Source: Parasalinivibrio latis (GTDB lineage Bacteria > Pseudomonadota > Gammaproteobacteria > Enterobacterales > Vibrionaceae). From it: a stretch of DNA of 64,000 nucleotides. The stretch spans positions 806,001-870,000 of the forward strand of contig NZ_CP098812.1 in assembly GCF_036825535.1 (NCBI RefSeq). Direction: 5' to 3'. Position numbers and translations under genes: made by a program. The notes beneath the pieces were generated by a model. The model saw nothing but the letters and a program-made list of their open reading frames with translations, searched no databases and was not told where the DNA came from. Shown here one piece after another: positions 7,982-16,880 of this stretch. The stretch's first letter is position 1; the number at the start of each line of letters is the position of its first letter.

Positions 7982-10213
7982 ATGGCTATCACGAAAACAG
8001 AACTGCTTGAGGGCTGCCGCCGTCGCCGCTTGCGGGATCGTGCTGCAAAGCTTGCAGTCACCGCAGGAGGTGTAGCTGTTCTGTGTGCCCTGGTTCTGAT
8101 TTTCATCTTTCTTCTCTATGTCACACTGCCTCTGTTCCGCGCCCCAGAAATTTCCGTTGCCGGTACCTTTGCGCCTCCGGTTAAAGGTGAGGTTTATTCC
8201 GTAGGGCTGGATGACGACAGCCACCTTGGTTATGCGTTTACCCGTTCCGGTGACCTGGCCTACTTTGAGGTCGGTGCAGACAAACCGATGAAAAATGCGG
8301 TCTGGCAGTTAATGGAATCACCAGTCTCTTTTTCCGGTACGCTGCCGTCAGACCGCTTGTACGCTTATGGTGGCCAGCGCGGTGAAATCCAGGTGGTCAC
8401 GCCCGGCTTTTCAGCACACTACTACAACGGGAGCAATACTTACCGTCCCAAGACACTGTTCCCTGTAGGGGGCGAGCCTGTCGTCATTGATGAAAAAGCC
8501 CGCCAGGTCACCGCACTCAATGTGATTCCCTATAACGACGGAGTCATGGCAGTAAGCCAGGCCGGTGGCAATGAACTTCTGCTTACCCGCATCGGCACTG
8601 GCGGGAAAGTCGTTTCTTCTTTTACTGTTCCCGGTTCAGAACGTAAGCCGGCGGAGCTGTTGTTGACGCCTGATGGCCGGCAGTTTTATGCACTGTACCC
8701 AAACCAGCTCTCCGTCTATCAAATCACTGCCGGTGGCAAACATGCCAACTTGAGGGAAGTACTGCCTTTTGATGAGGGGGACAGGCCGGATGGCATGTTT
8801 CTTTTGGCTGGTGCCAATTCCCTGATGCTGAGCTTCGAGAACGGTATGATTGAGCAGTGGTTTGATGTCCTGCGGGATGGTGAACGGCTGCTGACCAAGG
8901 TACGAACGTTTACAGGTAATGGTACAGGTGATAGCGGCTTGCATACAGACGGTGGAAATATCACTTCTGCCGGTGAGTTCTACCGTAAGTCTTTTGCCCG
9001 ATGGTATCCGGAAACTAAAAAGTTAGTCCTGTACGCAACGACCAGCAACAGCGTTGACGCCTTTTCCCTTCACTACAGTGAAAAGGCAGAAACCATGGTG
9101 TTTTCACCCCGGGCAGATAACCTGTTGCTCGCCGGCGCCAAAGAGTGGGCGCTGATTAAAGTAGACAACCCACACCCGGAAGTCAGCTGGGACTCCCTGT
9201 GGGAAAAGGTTTGGTATGAAGGTTACCCGGAGCCGGCTTATGTCTGGCAGTCAACGTCTGCCAGTGATGATTTTGAATCCAAGCTTAGCCTGATCCCCAT
9301 CACTTTCGGTACATTGAAAGTGACCTTATACACCATGCTGTTTGCCATTCCCCTGGCTGTGGGCGGGGCAATTTATACCGCTTACTTTATGCCATCTTCC
9401 ATGCGCCGGGTTGTGAAACCGACAGTTGAAATCATGGAAGCATTGCCTACGGTGATTATCGGTTTTCTTGCAGGGTTGTGGCTGGCACCGCTGGTGGAGG
9501 AAAACCTGGCTTCGGTGATGTTGCTGGTAACATTCCTGCCGTTGTTTATGATTTTGGTTGGTGCGGCATGGCCTATGGTAGGGCGGCACGTTTACGGCTC
9601 GGTACAAGGCAACTGGCATGCCATTATCCTGGTGCCGATGATCCTGCTGTTCGGGTATGCCTGTTTCCAGTTGGGGCCTTGGATTGAACTGCACTACCTC
9701 GGCGGTGATGCAAGAGTGTACCTGACCCATGAGCTTGGTATCAGTTATGACCAGCGCAATGCCCTGGTCGTGGGTGTCGCCATGGGATTTGCAGTTGTAC
9801 CGACTATTTTCAGTATCGCGGAAGATGCCATTTTCTCGGTGCCTTCGCATCTCAGTTTCGGCTCTCTGGCGCTCGGAGCCACTCAGTGGCAAACCCTGAC
9901 CAAAGTCATTTTGCTGACGGCCAGCCCGGGTATTTTCTCTGCAATTATGATGGGGATTGGCCGCGCCGTGGGCGAAACCATGATTGTACTGATGGCGACC
10001 GGCAACACACCGATCATGGACTGGAGCTTCTTTGAAGGGCTGCGCACTCTGTCTGCCAATATTGCGGTAGAAATGCCGGAATCAGAAGTAGGAAGTTCCC
10101 ATTACCGGATACTGTTCCTGGCGGCATTTGTCCTGTTCGTGTCCACTTTTGTTTTCAATACGCTGGCTGAGTTTATCCGCCAAAGGTTGCGGGAGAAATA
10201 CAGTGCGCTTTAA
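7982..10213 (+). CDS. pstC: phosphate ABC transporter permease PstC, long form
   Basis: 743 residues, more than twice the 319 of Escherichia coli PstC. One membrane segment (residues about 22-46) is followed by a roughly 390-residue soluble, beta-rich region with repeated hydrophobic strands, then a normal ABC permease domain from about residue 437 to the end. The permease coupling loop (SLALGATQWQTL) and the IGRAVGETM segment are intact. The inserted region would be periplasmic and looks propeller-like, but I cannot prove the fold. Such long PstC proteins are known from Vibrionaceae and Shewanella. First gene of pstC-pstA-pstB-phoU behind a Pho box; it forms the inner-membrane channel with PstA. 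Confidence 0.9.
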   Translation: MAITKTELLEGCRRRRLRDRAAKLAVTAGGVAVLCALVLIFIFLLYVTLPLFRAPEISVAGTFAPPVKGEVYSVGLDDDSHLGYAFTRSGDLAYFEVGADKPMKNAVWQLMESPVSFSGTLPSDRLYAYGGQRGEIQVVTPGFSAHYYNGSNTYRPKTLFPVGGEPVVIDEKARQVTALNVIPYNDGVMAVSQAGGNELLLTRIGTGGKVVSSFTVPGSERKPAELLLTPDGRQFYALYPNQLSVYQITAGGKHANLREVLPFDEGDRPDGMFLLAGANSLMLSFENGMIEQWFDVLRDGERLLTKVRTFTGNGTGDSGLHTDGGNITSAGEFYRKSFARWYPETKKLVLYATTSNSVDAFSLHYSEKAETMVFSPRADNLLLAGAKEWALIKVDNPHPEVSWDSLWEKVWYEGYPEPAYVWQSTSASDDFESKLSLIPITFGTLKVTLYTMLFAIPLAVGGAIYTAYFMPSSMRRVVKPTVEIMEALPTVIIGFLAGLWLAPLVEENLASVMLLVTFLPLFMILVGAAWPMVGRHVYGSVQGNWHAIILVPMILLFGYACFQLGPWIELHYLGGDARVYLTHELGISYDQRNALVVGVAMGFAVVPTIFSIAEDAIFSVPSHLSFGSLALGATQWQTLTKVILLTASPGIFSAIMMGIGRAVGETMIVLMATGNTPIMDWSFFEGLRTLSANIAVEMPESEVGSSHYRILFLAAFVLFVSTFVFNTLAEFIRQRLREKYSAL

Positions 10214-10233
10214 GGCCGGGGTAAAGACTGAAG

Positions 10234-11823
10234 ATGTTTAAGTGGTTCAAATCAGGCAGCCCGTGGATTTGGCTGTCAGGCGGCATGGTGAGTATCAGCC
10301 TGGTAGCGGTGCTGGGCGTCCTTCTGCTTATCGGCTGGAAGGGGCTCAGCTACTTCTGGCCGGCTCCGGTGTACCAGTTTGAAGTGGTATCCCCTGACGG
10401 AGCCAGACAAAACATAATCGGCCAAATCTATGAGCGTAAACAAGTATCGCGAACCCAACTTGCGGATGCGGGGCACGATGTTTCCGGGCTGCCGCAAGAG
10501 ATGGAACGGATACTGGTTAAAACCGGCAACCGTGATCTGCAAAATCATGATTTCACCTATATTTTGGCTCCTCTCATTGTTTCTCGCACCACACCAATGG
10601 GTATGGTGGCAATCGAGCGGGGGCAGGGCGGGGAATTTTACGGCCAACTGCTAAACGTCATCATTGAAGGGAAGTCCTTCCCAGAGGAAAGCGAGGCACT
10701 GTCTGCATTTGTGCAGCTCGGTAAAAATGTGCAGGGGAAAATTGAGGCGTTGCAGTCGACCCTTGCATCGTTAAACCACCGCCTTGTGAAGCTGGAAACC
10801 GGGCACGGCGCAGAACGTAACAAGGTACTTATCCAAATCAGGGAAGTGGACGTTGAACTTGCAGCGCTGCGTGATGAGCTCGATACTTCCTTGCTGGTGG
10901 TAAAAACGGCGGCAGGGAAAGAGGTCTCAGTCCCACTTGGAAATGTCGTTAATGCCTGGCTGCCGAACGACATGGTACTGGGCAAAAAACTGACTCATTG
11001 GGTGACCCAGATTGCCAGCTTTGTGTCGTCTGACCCGAGAGAGGCGAATACGGAAGGGGGAGTGTTCCCGGCGATATTCGGCACCGTGTTCCTGGTGATC
11101 CTGATGTCGATGATGGTGACGCCGCTTGGGGTAGTGGCGGCTATCTACCTGCATGAATATGCCAAGAAAAATGTCTTTACCCGGATTATCCGCATTGCCG
11201 TGGTCAATCTGGCAGGCGTGCCGTCCATCGTTTATGGCGTTTTTGGCCTAGGTTTTCTGGTTTACATGGTGGGTGGCAATATCGACCGGCTGTTTTTTTC
11301 AGACAGCCTGCCCAACCCTACTTTCGGCACGCCGGGTGTATTGTGGTCTGCACTCACCCTTGCTCTGTTGACGTTGCCGGTAGTTATTGTTGCGACAGAA
11401 GAAGGCCTGACACGTATTCCGGCGTCTGTCCGGCACGGATCCCTGGCCCTTGGGGCTACCAAAGCGGAAACCCTGTGGCGAGTTGTGTTGCCTATGGCCA
11501 GCCCTGCCATTATGACCGGGCTAATTCTGGCGATTGCCCGGGCAGCCGGCGAAGTGGCTCCACTGATGCTTGTCGGGGTGGTAAAAGTGGCCCCTGATCT
11601 CCCGGTTGACCAGATATTCCCGTATGTCCACCTGGACCGGAAATTCATGCACCTGGGCTACCATATATATGATGTGGGCTTTCAAAGCCCCAATGTTGAG
11701 GCGTCCCGGCCGTTGGTCTATGCGACCTCCTTTCTCCTGGTTACGGTTATCGTTGCACTTAATCTGTCCGCGATAGCAATCCGGAATCACTTGCGGGAAA
11801 AATACCGCACGCTTGAACAATAA
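10234..11823 (+). CDS. pstA: phosphate ABC transporter permease PstA, long form
   Basis: 529 residues against about 296 in Escherichia coli. TM1 spans about residues 14-36; residues 38-275 are soluble and include a strongly heptad-like coiled-coil stretch near 165-225 (KIEALQSTLASLNHRLVKLE). The permease domain begins near residue 279 (FGTVFLVILMSMMVTPLGVV) and contains the coupling loop (GSLALGATKAETLWRVVLP) and ARAAGEVAPLML. It follows pstC by 20 bases. Both permeases carry large extra periplasmic regions, which may bind each other or the phosphate-binding protein; that is inference. Confidence 0.92.
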   Translation: MFKWFKSGSPWIWLSGGMVSISLVAVLGVLLLIGWKGLSYFWPAPVYQFEVVSPDGARQNIIGQIYERKQVSRTQLADAGHDVSGLPQEMERILVKTGNRDLQNHDFTYILAPLIVSRTTPMGMVAIERGQGGEFYGQLLNVIIEGKSFPEESEALSAFVQLGKNVQGKIEALQSTLASLNHRLVKLETGHGAERNKVLIQIREVDVELAALRDELDTSLLVVKTAAGKEVSVPLGNVVNAWLPNDMVLGKKLTHWVTQIASFVSSDPREANTEGGVFPAIFGTVFLVILMSMMVTPLGVVAAIYLHEYAKKNVFTRIIRIAVVNLAGVPSIVYGVFGLGFLVYMVGGNIDRLFFSDSLPNPTFGTPGVLWSALTLALLTLPVVIVATEEGLTRIPASVRHGSLALGATKAETLWRVVLPMASPAIMTGLILAIARAAGEVAPLMLVGVVKVAPDLPVDQIFPYVHLDRKFMHLGYHIYDVGFQSPNVEASRPLVYATSFLLVTVIVALNLSAIAIRNHLREKYRTLEQ

Positions 11824-11841
11824 CGCTTTGTTGGAGAACAC

Positions 11842-12660
11842 ATGTTTTCGGTAAATGCAGCCATTGGCGTCCCTGAACCGATTGATTTGGAAAACCTCCC
11901 GGAGGACCAGACAGCGCTGACCGTGAAAGACCTGAATCTGTCTTACAACGGTAAACCGGCGTTGTTCGATATCAATATGCGGATTCCCAAGGGGCAGGTA
12001 ACGGCATTTATCGGGCCGTCAGGCTGCGGTAAATCAACCGTTTTGCGCTGTATCAACCGGCTGAATGATCTCATTGAAGGCTGTGATGTCTCCGGTGAGA
12101 TAACCCTGCACGGCCAGAATATTTATAGCCGCGACGTGGATGTTGCTGCGCTTCGGCGCCGGATAGGCATGGTTTTCCAGCGTCCGAACCCATTTCCTAA
12201 ATCAGTGTATGAAAATGTGGTTTACGGCCTTCGCCTTCAGGGTATAAAAGACACCCGGGCACTGGATGAAGCAGTTGAGAGATCGCTGCGTGCAGCAGCT
12301 TTATGGGATGAGGTGAAAGATCGCCTCAATGAAAATGCGTTTGGCCTTTCAGGCGGTCAGCAACAGCGTCTTGTCATTGCCAGGGCTATTGCTATCGAGC
12401 CGGAAGTGCTTCTTCTGGACGAGCCGACGTCAGCACTCGATCCGATATCAACCCTTACAATTGAAGAGCTGATATACGATCTGAAAACCAAGTACACTGT
12501 GGTTATTGTTACCCATAACATGCAGCAGGCCGCGCGGGTGTCGGATCAAACCGCCTTTATGAACCTTGGTAGGCTGGTGGAATACGCTGACACAAATACC
12601 ATTTTTACCACACCAAAGAATAAGCAAACGGAAGATTACATTACCGGTCGCTACGGATAA
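11842..12660 (+). CDS. pstB: phosphate ABC transporter ATP-binding protein
   Basis: 272 residues with every ABC ATPase motif: Walker A GPSGCGKST (near residue 58), Q-loop VFQRPNPFPKS, signature LSGGQQQR, Walker B VLLLDEPTSALD and the switch His in VIVTHNMQQA. The N-terminal 25 residues are an extension not found in the shortest PstB proteins. It powers phosphate import by PstC/PstA in the inner membrane and lies 18 bases after pstA. Confidence 0.97.
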   Translation: MFSVNAAIGVPEPIDLENLPEDQTALTVKDLNLSYNGKPALFDINMRIPKGQVTAFIGPSGCGKSTVLRCINRLNDLIEGCDVSGEITLHGQNIYSRDVDVAALRRRIGMVFQRPNPFPKSVYENVVYGLRLQGIKDTRALDEAVERSLRAAALWDEVKDRLNENAFGLSGGQQQRLVIARAIAIEPEVLLLDEPTSALDPISTLTIEELIYDLKTKYTVVIVTHNMQQAARVSDQTAFMNLGRLVEYADTNTIFTTPKNKQTEDYITGRYG

Positions 12661-12669
12661 GGAGCACTC

Positions 12670-13377
12670 TTGGATAACGTCAACCTCGGCAGGCATATTT
12701 CCGGTCAGTTCAATAATGAGCTGGAAGCCATCCGTACCCATGTCCTCGCTATGGGTGGGTTGGTGGAGCGTCAGCTGACGGATGCCCTGCAGGCAATTCA
12801 TGAACAGGATATGGATCTTGCCAAGCATGTTATCCGGGAGGACCACAAGGTTAATTCCATGGAAGTGGCGATTGATGAAGCCTGTACGCGGATAATTGCC
12901 AAACGCCAGCCAACAGCCGGAGATCTCCGCCTGGTGATGGCAATTATCAAGACCATTACGGACCTTGAGAGAATTGGCGACGCGGCGAACAGTATCGCCA
13001 ACATGGCACTGGACAACTCGGGCAACGAGCAAAAACCGTTTCTTGTTTCCCTTGAGAATCTGGGCCACAAAGCAGCGAAAATGCTGCACAAGGCACTGGA
13101 TGCATTTGCCCGCATGGACGTGGATGCAGCGCTGGAAGTGTATCGGTCGGATGAATCCCTGGATAGGGAATATGAGGGCATCATCCGCCAACTGATGACC
13201 TACATGATGGAAGATCCCCGCTCGATCCCCAATGTATTGGAAGTCATGTGGTCACTCCGCGCCATAGAGCGGGTTGGTGACCGATGCCAGAACATCTGTG
13301 AGTACATCATTTATTTTGTTAAGGGCAAGGACATCCGCCACACCAACAAAGAAGACTTAGAACGAATCCTGCGCTAA
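12670..13377 (+). CDS. phoU: phosphate signalling regulator PhoU
   Basis: 235 residues with the two-fold repeated three-helix PhoU layout. Each half carries the metal-binding helix pattern: DLRLVMAIIKTITDLERIGD and later NVLEVMWSLRAIERVGDRCQ. PhoU ties the transport state of PstSCAB to PhoR and so holds down the Pho regulon when phosphate is plentiful. The start is a TTG at 12670 with GGAG five bases before it; no in-frame ATG gives a full N-terminus. It follows pstB by nine bases and is closed by a strong terminator. Confidence 0.95.
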   Translation: MDNVNLGRHISGQFNNELEAIRTHVLAMGGLVERQLTDALQAIHEQDMDLAKHVIREDHKVNSMEVAIDEACTRIIAKRQPTAGDLRLVMAIIKTITDLERIGDAANSIANMALDNSGNEQKPFLVSLENLGHKAAKMLHKALDAFARMDVDAALEVYRSDESLDREYEGIIRQLMTYMMEDPRSIPNVLEVMWSLRAIERVGDRCQNICEYIIYFVKGKDIRHTNKEDLERILR

Positions 13378-13394
13378 TCCCGTTTTTGCTAAAG

Positions 13395-13428
13395 ACAACG
13401 TTTCCTAAAAAGGGGCGTTGTTTTTTTA
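13395..13428 (+). terminator. rho-independent terminator after phoU
   Basis: ACAACG at 13395 pairs with CGTTGT ending at 13421, with G-U and CC/GG pairs inside, and seven T residues follow. It marks the end of the pstCAB-phoU operon. Confidence 0.85.
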
Positions 13429-13497
13429 TGCCAGTTTTCCTACGGTGTAGGGGTACCAGAGTTTACTGATACCCTACGCCATTAGCAGGGAGGTGGT

Positions 13498-14298
13498 ATG
13501 GCGAAAAAGAAAAAACTCTCCAAGCAAGCCTATGAGACACGGTTGGTCGAGTTACAGATAGAGCTGGTAAAACTGCAGGAGTGGGTGAAAAAAACAGGCC
13601 TTAAGGTCGTGGTGATCTTTGAAGGGCGGGATGCTGCCGGAAAAGGCGGTGTTATCAAGCGAATTATGGAAAAGCTCAACCCTCGTGTTTGCCGCGTGGT
13701 TGCCCTTGATAAGCCGACTGAGCGGGAGCGCACCCAGTGGTATTTTCAGCGTTATGCTGCCCACCTTCCAGCGGCAGGGGAAATTGTCCTCTTTGACCGA
13801 AGCTGGTACAACCGGGCGGGTGTGGAACGGGTGATGGGTTTTTGCAGCAATGAAGAGTACGAAGAGTTTATGCGCAGTTGCCCGGAGTTTGAGCGGATGC
13901 TGCAGCGCTCGGGAATCGTGCTGGTTAAATACTGGTTTTCTGTTTCGGATGAAGAGCAGGAGAAGCGGTTCCTTGAACGGGTAAACACGCCTATCAAGCG
14001 ATGGAAGTTCAGCCCGATGGATTTGGAATCCAGAAGCCGCTGGGCGGAGTACTCTCAGGCCAAGGACAGGATGTTTGCCTACACGGATACTAAAGACTCA
14101 CCATGGTGGGTAGTGGAAGCTGATGACAAGAAATCCGCGAGGATTAACTGTATTTCCCACTTCCTCAAGCAAATTCCGTACGAAGAGATTGAATACCCGG
14201 AACTGGAACTGCCGCCCCTTAACCAGGAAGGGTACATCCGGGCTCCGATTGAGTCGCAGAATTTCGTTCCGGATGAGGCGGCAGAATTAAAGAAATAA
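13498..14298 (+). CDS. ppk2: polyphosphate kinase 2 family protein
   Basis: 266 residues, the size of single-domain PPK2 proteins. Walker A is GRDAAGKGG (near residue 43) and the lid and Walker B region reads LFDRSWYNRAGVERVMGF, as in class I PPK2. These enzymes use polyphosphate to phosphorylate nucleoside diphosphates (GDP or ADP), and so run mainly towards polyphosphate use. AGGGAGGTGGT precedes the ATG with suitable spacing. It has its own gap and probably its own promoter after the phoU terminator, but its location next to pst and ppk-ppx makes a phosphate-storage island. It ends directly against the cutC stop codon. Confidence 0.95.
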   Translation: MAKKKKLSKQAYETRLVELQIELVKLQEWVKKTGLKVVVIFEGRDAAGKGGVIKRIMEKLNPRVCRVVALDKPTERERTQWYFQRYAAHLPAAGEIVLFDRSWYNRAGVERVMGFCSNEEYEEFMRSCPEFERMLQRSGIVLVKYWFSVSDEEQEKRFLERVNTPIKRWKFSPMDLESRSRWAEYSQAKDRMFAYTDTKDSPWWVVEADDKKSARINCISHFLKQIPYEEIEYPELELPPLNQEGYIRAPIESQNFVPDEAAELKK

Positions 14299-15036
14299 TC
14301 AGTACTCGCTGACAGCCGCTACCGTCCGAGCGATTGTGCCACGGCAGGTACTTGGGATAGCAAAATCATCCACGTTGCCCATTGATGCCTGTCCGGCGAT
14401 TGCCAGCATTTTAGACGCCCGGGTAGTTTTACCGGAAAGGTGGATCTCCCGGGCTCCGGTTTCGCGGATTATTTGCGCGGCGTTTTCAGGTGACACACCT
14501 GCTCCCGGCATCACTGACAATCTGCTTCCGCAGTACATCACCATTTTCTTAAGAACCGGAATCCCTTCGACTGCGTTTACGGCCTGCCCCGATGTAAGCA
14601 CCCGCTCAACTCCTTGAGACATCAAAAAATCCAAGCCGTTGTATAGGTCGCTGCACTGGTCGATTGCTCGGTGGAAAGTCACGCCCATACCGCCGGCGGT
14701 TTTCATCATTTCTTCAACGGCACTTTGGTTGACTGTCGCGTCCTGGTTAAGTGCCCCAATGACGACCCCTTGAAGTCCTGCTTGTTTTGCCTGGTGGATA
14801 TCAGCCAGCATGATCTCAATGTCATTGTCGCTGAAGTAGAAATCCCCCTGACGTGGGCGAATAATGGCGTATACCGGCACGTTTGATAGTTTGGCCGCCT
14901 GCTTCATATAACCGGCACTTGCTGTCAGTCCTCCGGCGACAAGAGAGGCGCAGAGCTCGATACGGTTTGCACCACCGGCAATGGCGCGGGAGAGTGAATC
15001 AATATTGTCGATACAGACTTCGACAGTTACAGACAT
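14299..15036 (-). CDS. cutC: copper homeostasis protein CutC family
   Basis: 245 residues with the TIM-barrel CutC pattern: VEVCIDNIDSLSRAIAGGANRIELC at the start, FHRAIDQCSDL in the middle and GAREIHLSG near the end. The family was linked to copper tolerance, though its biochemical activity remains unsettled. The frame is open further upstream, but AAGGAG six bases before the ATG at 15036 and the family N-terminus favour this start. Its stop codon (14301-14299) begins at the base next to the ppk2 stop, so the two genes converge with no spacer. Confidence 0.93.
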   Translation of the reverse strand: MSVTVEVCIDNIDSLSRAIAGGANRIELCASLVAGGLTASAGYMKQAAKLSNVPVYAIIRPRQGDFYFSDNDIEIMLADIHQAKQAGLQGVVIGALNQDATVNQSAVEEMMKTAGGMGVTFHRAIDQCSDLYNGLDFLMSQGVERVLTSGQAVNAVEGIPVLKKMVMYCGSRLSVMPGAGVSPENAAQIIRETGAREIHLSGKTTRASKMLAIAGQASMGNVDDFAIPSTCRGTIARTVAAVSEY

Positions 15037-15175
15037 GAATAACTCCTTGTTGTCTAACATGCCCTGAGGCATTGGCAACCACATTACCTGCTAGAAAAAA
15101 AATGGGAAGTTATTTGCGCTGAAGCGGGTCTGAAAAGAAGTGAAAGGGTGACAGGGGTTACGAAACGCCAGATAC

Positions 15176-15213
15176 AAAAAGGGCCCGGTGGTCCGGGCCT
15201 CTCGTTTTTTTTG
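15176..15213 (-). terminator. bidirectional terminator after ahpC
   Basis: GGCCCGG and CCGGGCC pair around a four-base loop (15182-15199). On the minus strand CTTTTTG follows; on the plus strand CTCGTTTTTTTT follows. It ends ahpC and shields cutC. Confidence 0.85.
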
Positions 15214-15258
15214 CTGACTTTTTGGCTTTACGCTTACGCGTTAGTCAAATGCCTGAAA

Positions 15259-15861
15259 TTACAGGTCTTCAGTGTGTGCAGACAGGTACTTGGCAACGCC
15301 TTCTGGAGAAGCGTCCATACCTTCTTTACCTTTTTCCCACTGAGCAGGGCACACTTCGCCGTGAGTCTCGTGGAATTGCAGGGCGTCAACCATGCGCAGC
15401 ATTTCGTCGATGTTACGGCCCAGTGGCAGGTCGTTAACTACCTGGTGACGAACAACGCCTTCTTTATCAATCAGGAAAGAACCGCGGAAAGCAACACCAG
15501 CTTCTGGGTGTTCTACGTCGTATGCCTGGCAGATTTCGTGCTTAACGTCTGCAACCAGTGGGTAACGAACCTGGCCGATACCACCGTTTTCTACAGAAGT
15601 GTTACGCCAAGCGTTGTGAGTAAACTGGGAGTCGATAGAAACACCGATTACTTCTACACCGCGTGACTGGAATTCTTCGATGCGCTTGTCAAAGGCGATC
15701 AGCTCAGAAGGGCACACAAAAGTGAAGTCAAGTGGGTAGAAGAAAACAACGGCAGTTTTACCTTCGATGTACTGCTTAAGGTTGAAGTTTTCTACAATTT
15801 CACCGTTACCGAGAACTGCTGCGGCAGTAAAATCTGGTGCCTGACGACCTACTAGTACCAT
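15259..15861 (-). CDS. 2-Cys peroxiredoxin (AhpC/Prx1 type)
   Basis: 200 residues. The peroxidatic Cys is C50 in DFTFVCPSEL and the resolving Cys lies near residue 171 in HGEVCPAQW, so this is a typical 2-Cys peroxiredoxin that reduces hydrogen peroxide and organic peroxides in the cytoplasm. The sequence is the PrxC-like type rather than enterobacterial AhpC, and no ahpF reductase gene is adjacent. AGGAG precedes the ATG by eight bases. It is divergent from an OxyR-type regulator, which almost certainly controls it. Confidence 0.92.
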   Translation of the reverse strand: MVLVGRQAPDFTAAAVLGNGEIVENFNLKQYIEGKTAVVFFYPLDFTFVCPSELIAFDKRIEEFQSRGVEVIGVSIDSQFTHNAWRNTSVENGGIGQVRYPLVADVKHEICQAYDVEHPEAGVAFRGSFLIDKEGVVRHQVVNDLPLGRNIDEMLRMVDALQFHETHGEVCPAQWEKGKEGMDASPEGVAKYLSAHTEDL

Positions 15862-15983
15862 AACTTAGCTCCTGAAATGGGTTAGCCCTAAATTGGGAAT
15901 CCGTGTTTAAGCGAGACAAACTATAGTCAACCTGATAGATTGAAAAAAGCGGATTATTTAGATTGGTATAATCGAAAAAAGCG
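15862..15983. promoter_or_regulatory. ahpC/oxyR divergent control region
   Basis: This 122-base gap must carry both promoters. It contains ATAG elements at 15923 and 15935 that could belong to an OxyR tetramer site, though I could not assemble a full four-element motif. GAAAAAAGCG occurs twice (15942-15951 and 15974-15983), the second copy touching the oxyR start codon. Confidence 0.5.
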
Positions 15984-16880
15984 ATGAGCAAATTTCCATC
16001 AATCAAGCAGTTACACTACTTGGTGGTACTGCACGAGACCCGACACTTCGGTGACGCTGCAAAACGGTGTTTTGTCAGCCAGTCTACCCTGAGCTCCGGT
16101 ATCCAGAAACTGGAAGATACAGTCGGTTGCCAGTTAATCGAACGTGACAGTAAAACCCTTGTTTTTACGTCACTTGGCGAAGATGTGGTAGCCAGAAGCC
16201 GGGAGATTTTATCTCGCAGCCGGGATCTGATGGAGCTGAGCCAATGTGTTGGGGATGCAACACAGGGGAAGCTCCGGGTTGGCTGTATCCCGACCATTGC
16301 GCCATTCCTTCTGAGCGACTTAGTGCAGGAAATCAATACAAAATATCCGAATCTCAGTTTGCTTTTGCGGGAAGATACCACCACCAATTTGCTGGCTGCA
16401 CTGCATAATGGTGAGATGGATGTACTGGTGCTGGCTATGCCGGTAGAAATTGGGGGCATGCGTTGCCGAATCGTAGGCAAAGATGCGTTCAAAATGGTGA
16501 TGAGCAGGGAACAGGCCAGCCGCGTCAGTGTGCCTATCCGGTATGCAGATCTGCCGGATGAATCTGTTTACTTGCTAGAGCGTGAGCACTGCCTGACAGA
16601 ACATGCGGTTTCTGCCTGTCGCCTTACCTCGAAAGAGAAGATTAACCCTTTTTCTGCCACCAGTTTGCATACCCTGGTCCAGATGGTTGCCAATGGCCTG
16701 GGAACTACATTTATTCCACAAATGGCGATCGATCATGGACTGTTGAGCAATCAGAACCTTGTTATTGTTGATCCGCCGGGGCAGGCTGCGTACCGTGAAA
16801 TTGGGTTGGTATGGCGCCCAACCTCCAGCCGTACCAGGACTTTCCAACTTTTGGCGGATATTGTAGAGGGGATACTGTAG
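15984..16880 (+). CDS. oxyR: LysR-family peroxide sensor OxyR
   Basis: 298 residues. The N-terminal winged helix-turn-helix reads FGDAAKRCFVSQSTLSSGIQ and the rest is the LysR effector domain. The two redox cysteines of OxyR are present with the correct nine-residue spacing: C203 in REHCLTEH and C212 in VSAC, matching C199 and C208 of Escherichia coli. Peroxide would join them by a disulphide and switch DNA binding. It is divergent from the peroxiredoxin gene. No good ribosome-binding site precedes the ATG (GAAAAAAGCG only), so translation may be weak or initiate elsewhere. Confidence 0.93.
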   Translation: MSKFPSIKQLHYLVVLHETRHFGDAAKRCFVSQSTLSSGIQKLEDTVGCQLIERDSKTLVFTSLGEDVVARSREILSRSRDLMELSQCVGDATQGKLRVGCIPTIAPFLLSDLVQEINTKYPNLSLLLREDTTTNLLAALHNGEMDVLVLAMPVEIGGMRCRIVGKDAFKMVMSREQASRVSVPIRYADLPDESVYLLEREHCLTEHAVSACRLTSKEKINPFSATSLHTLVQMVANGLGTTFIPQMAIDHGLLSNQNLVIVDPPGQAAYREIGLVWRPTSSRTRTFQLLADIVEGIL

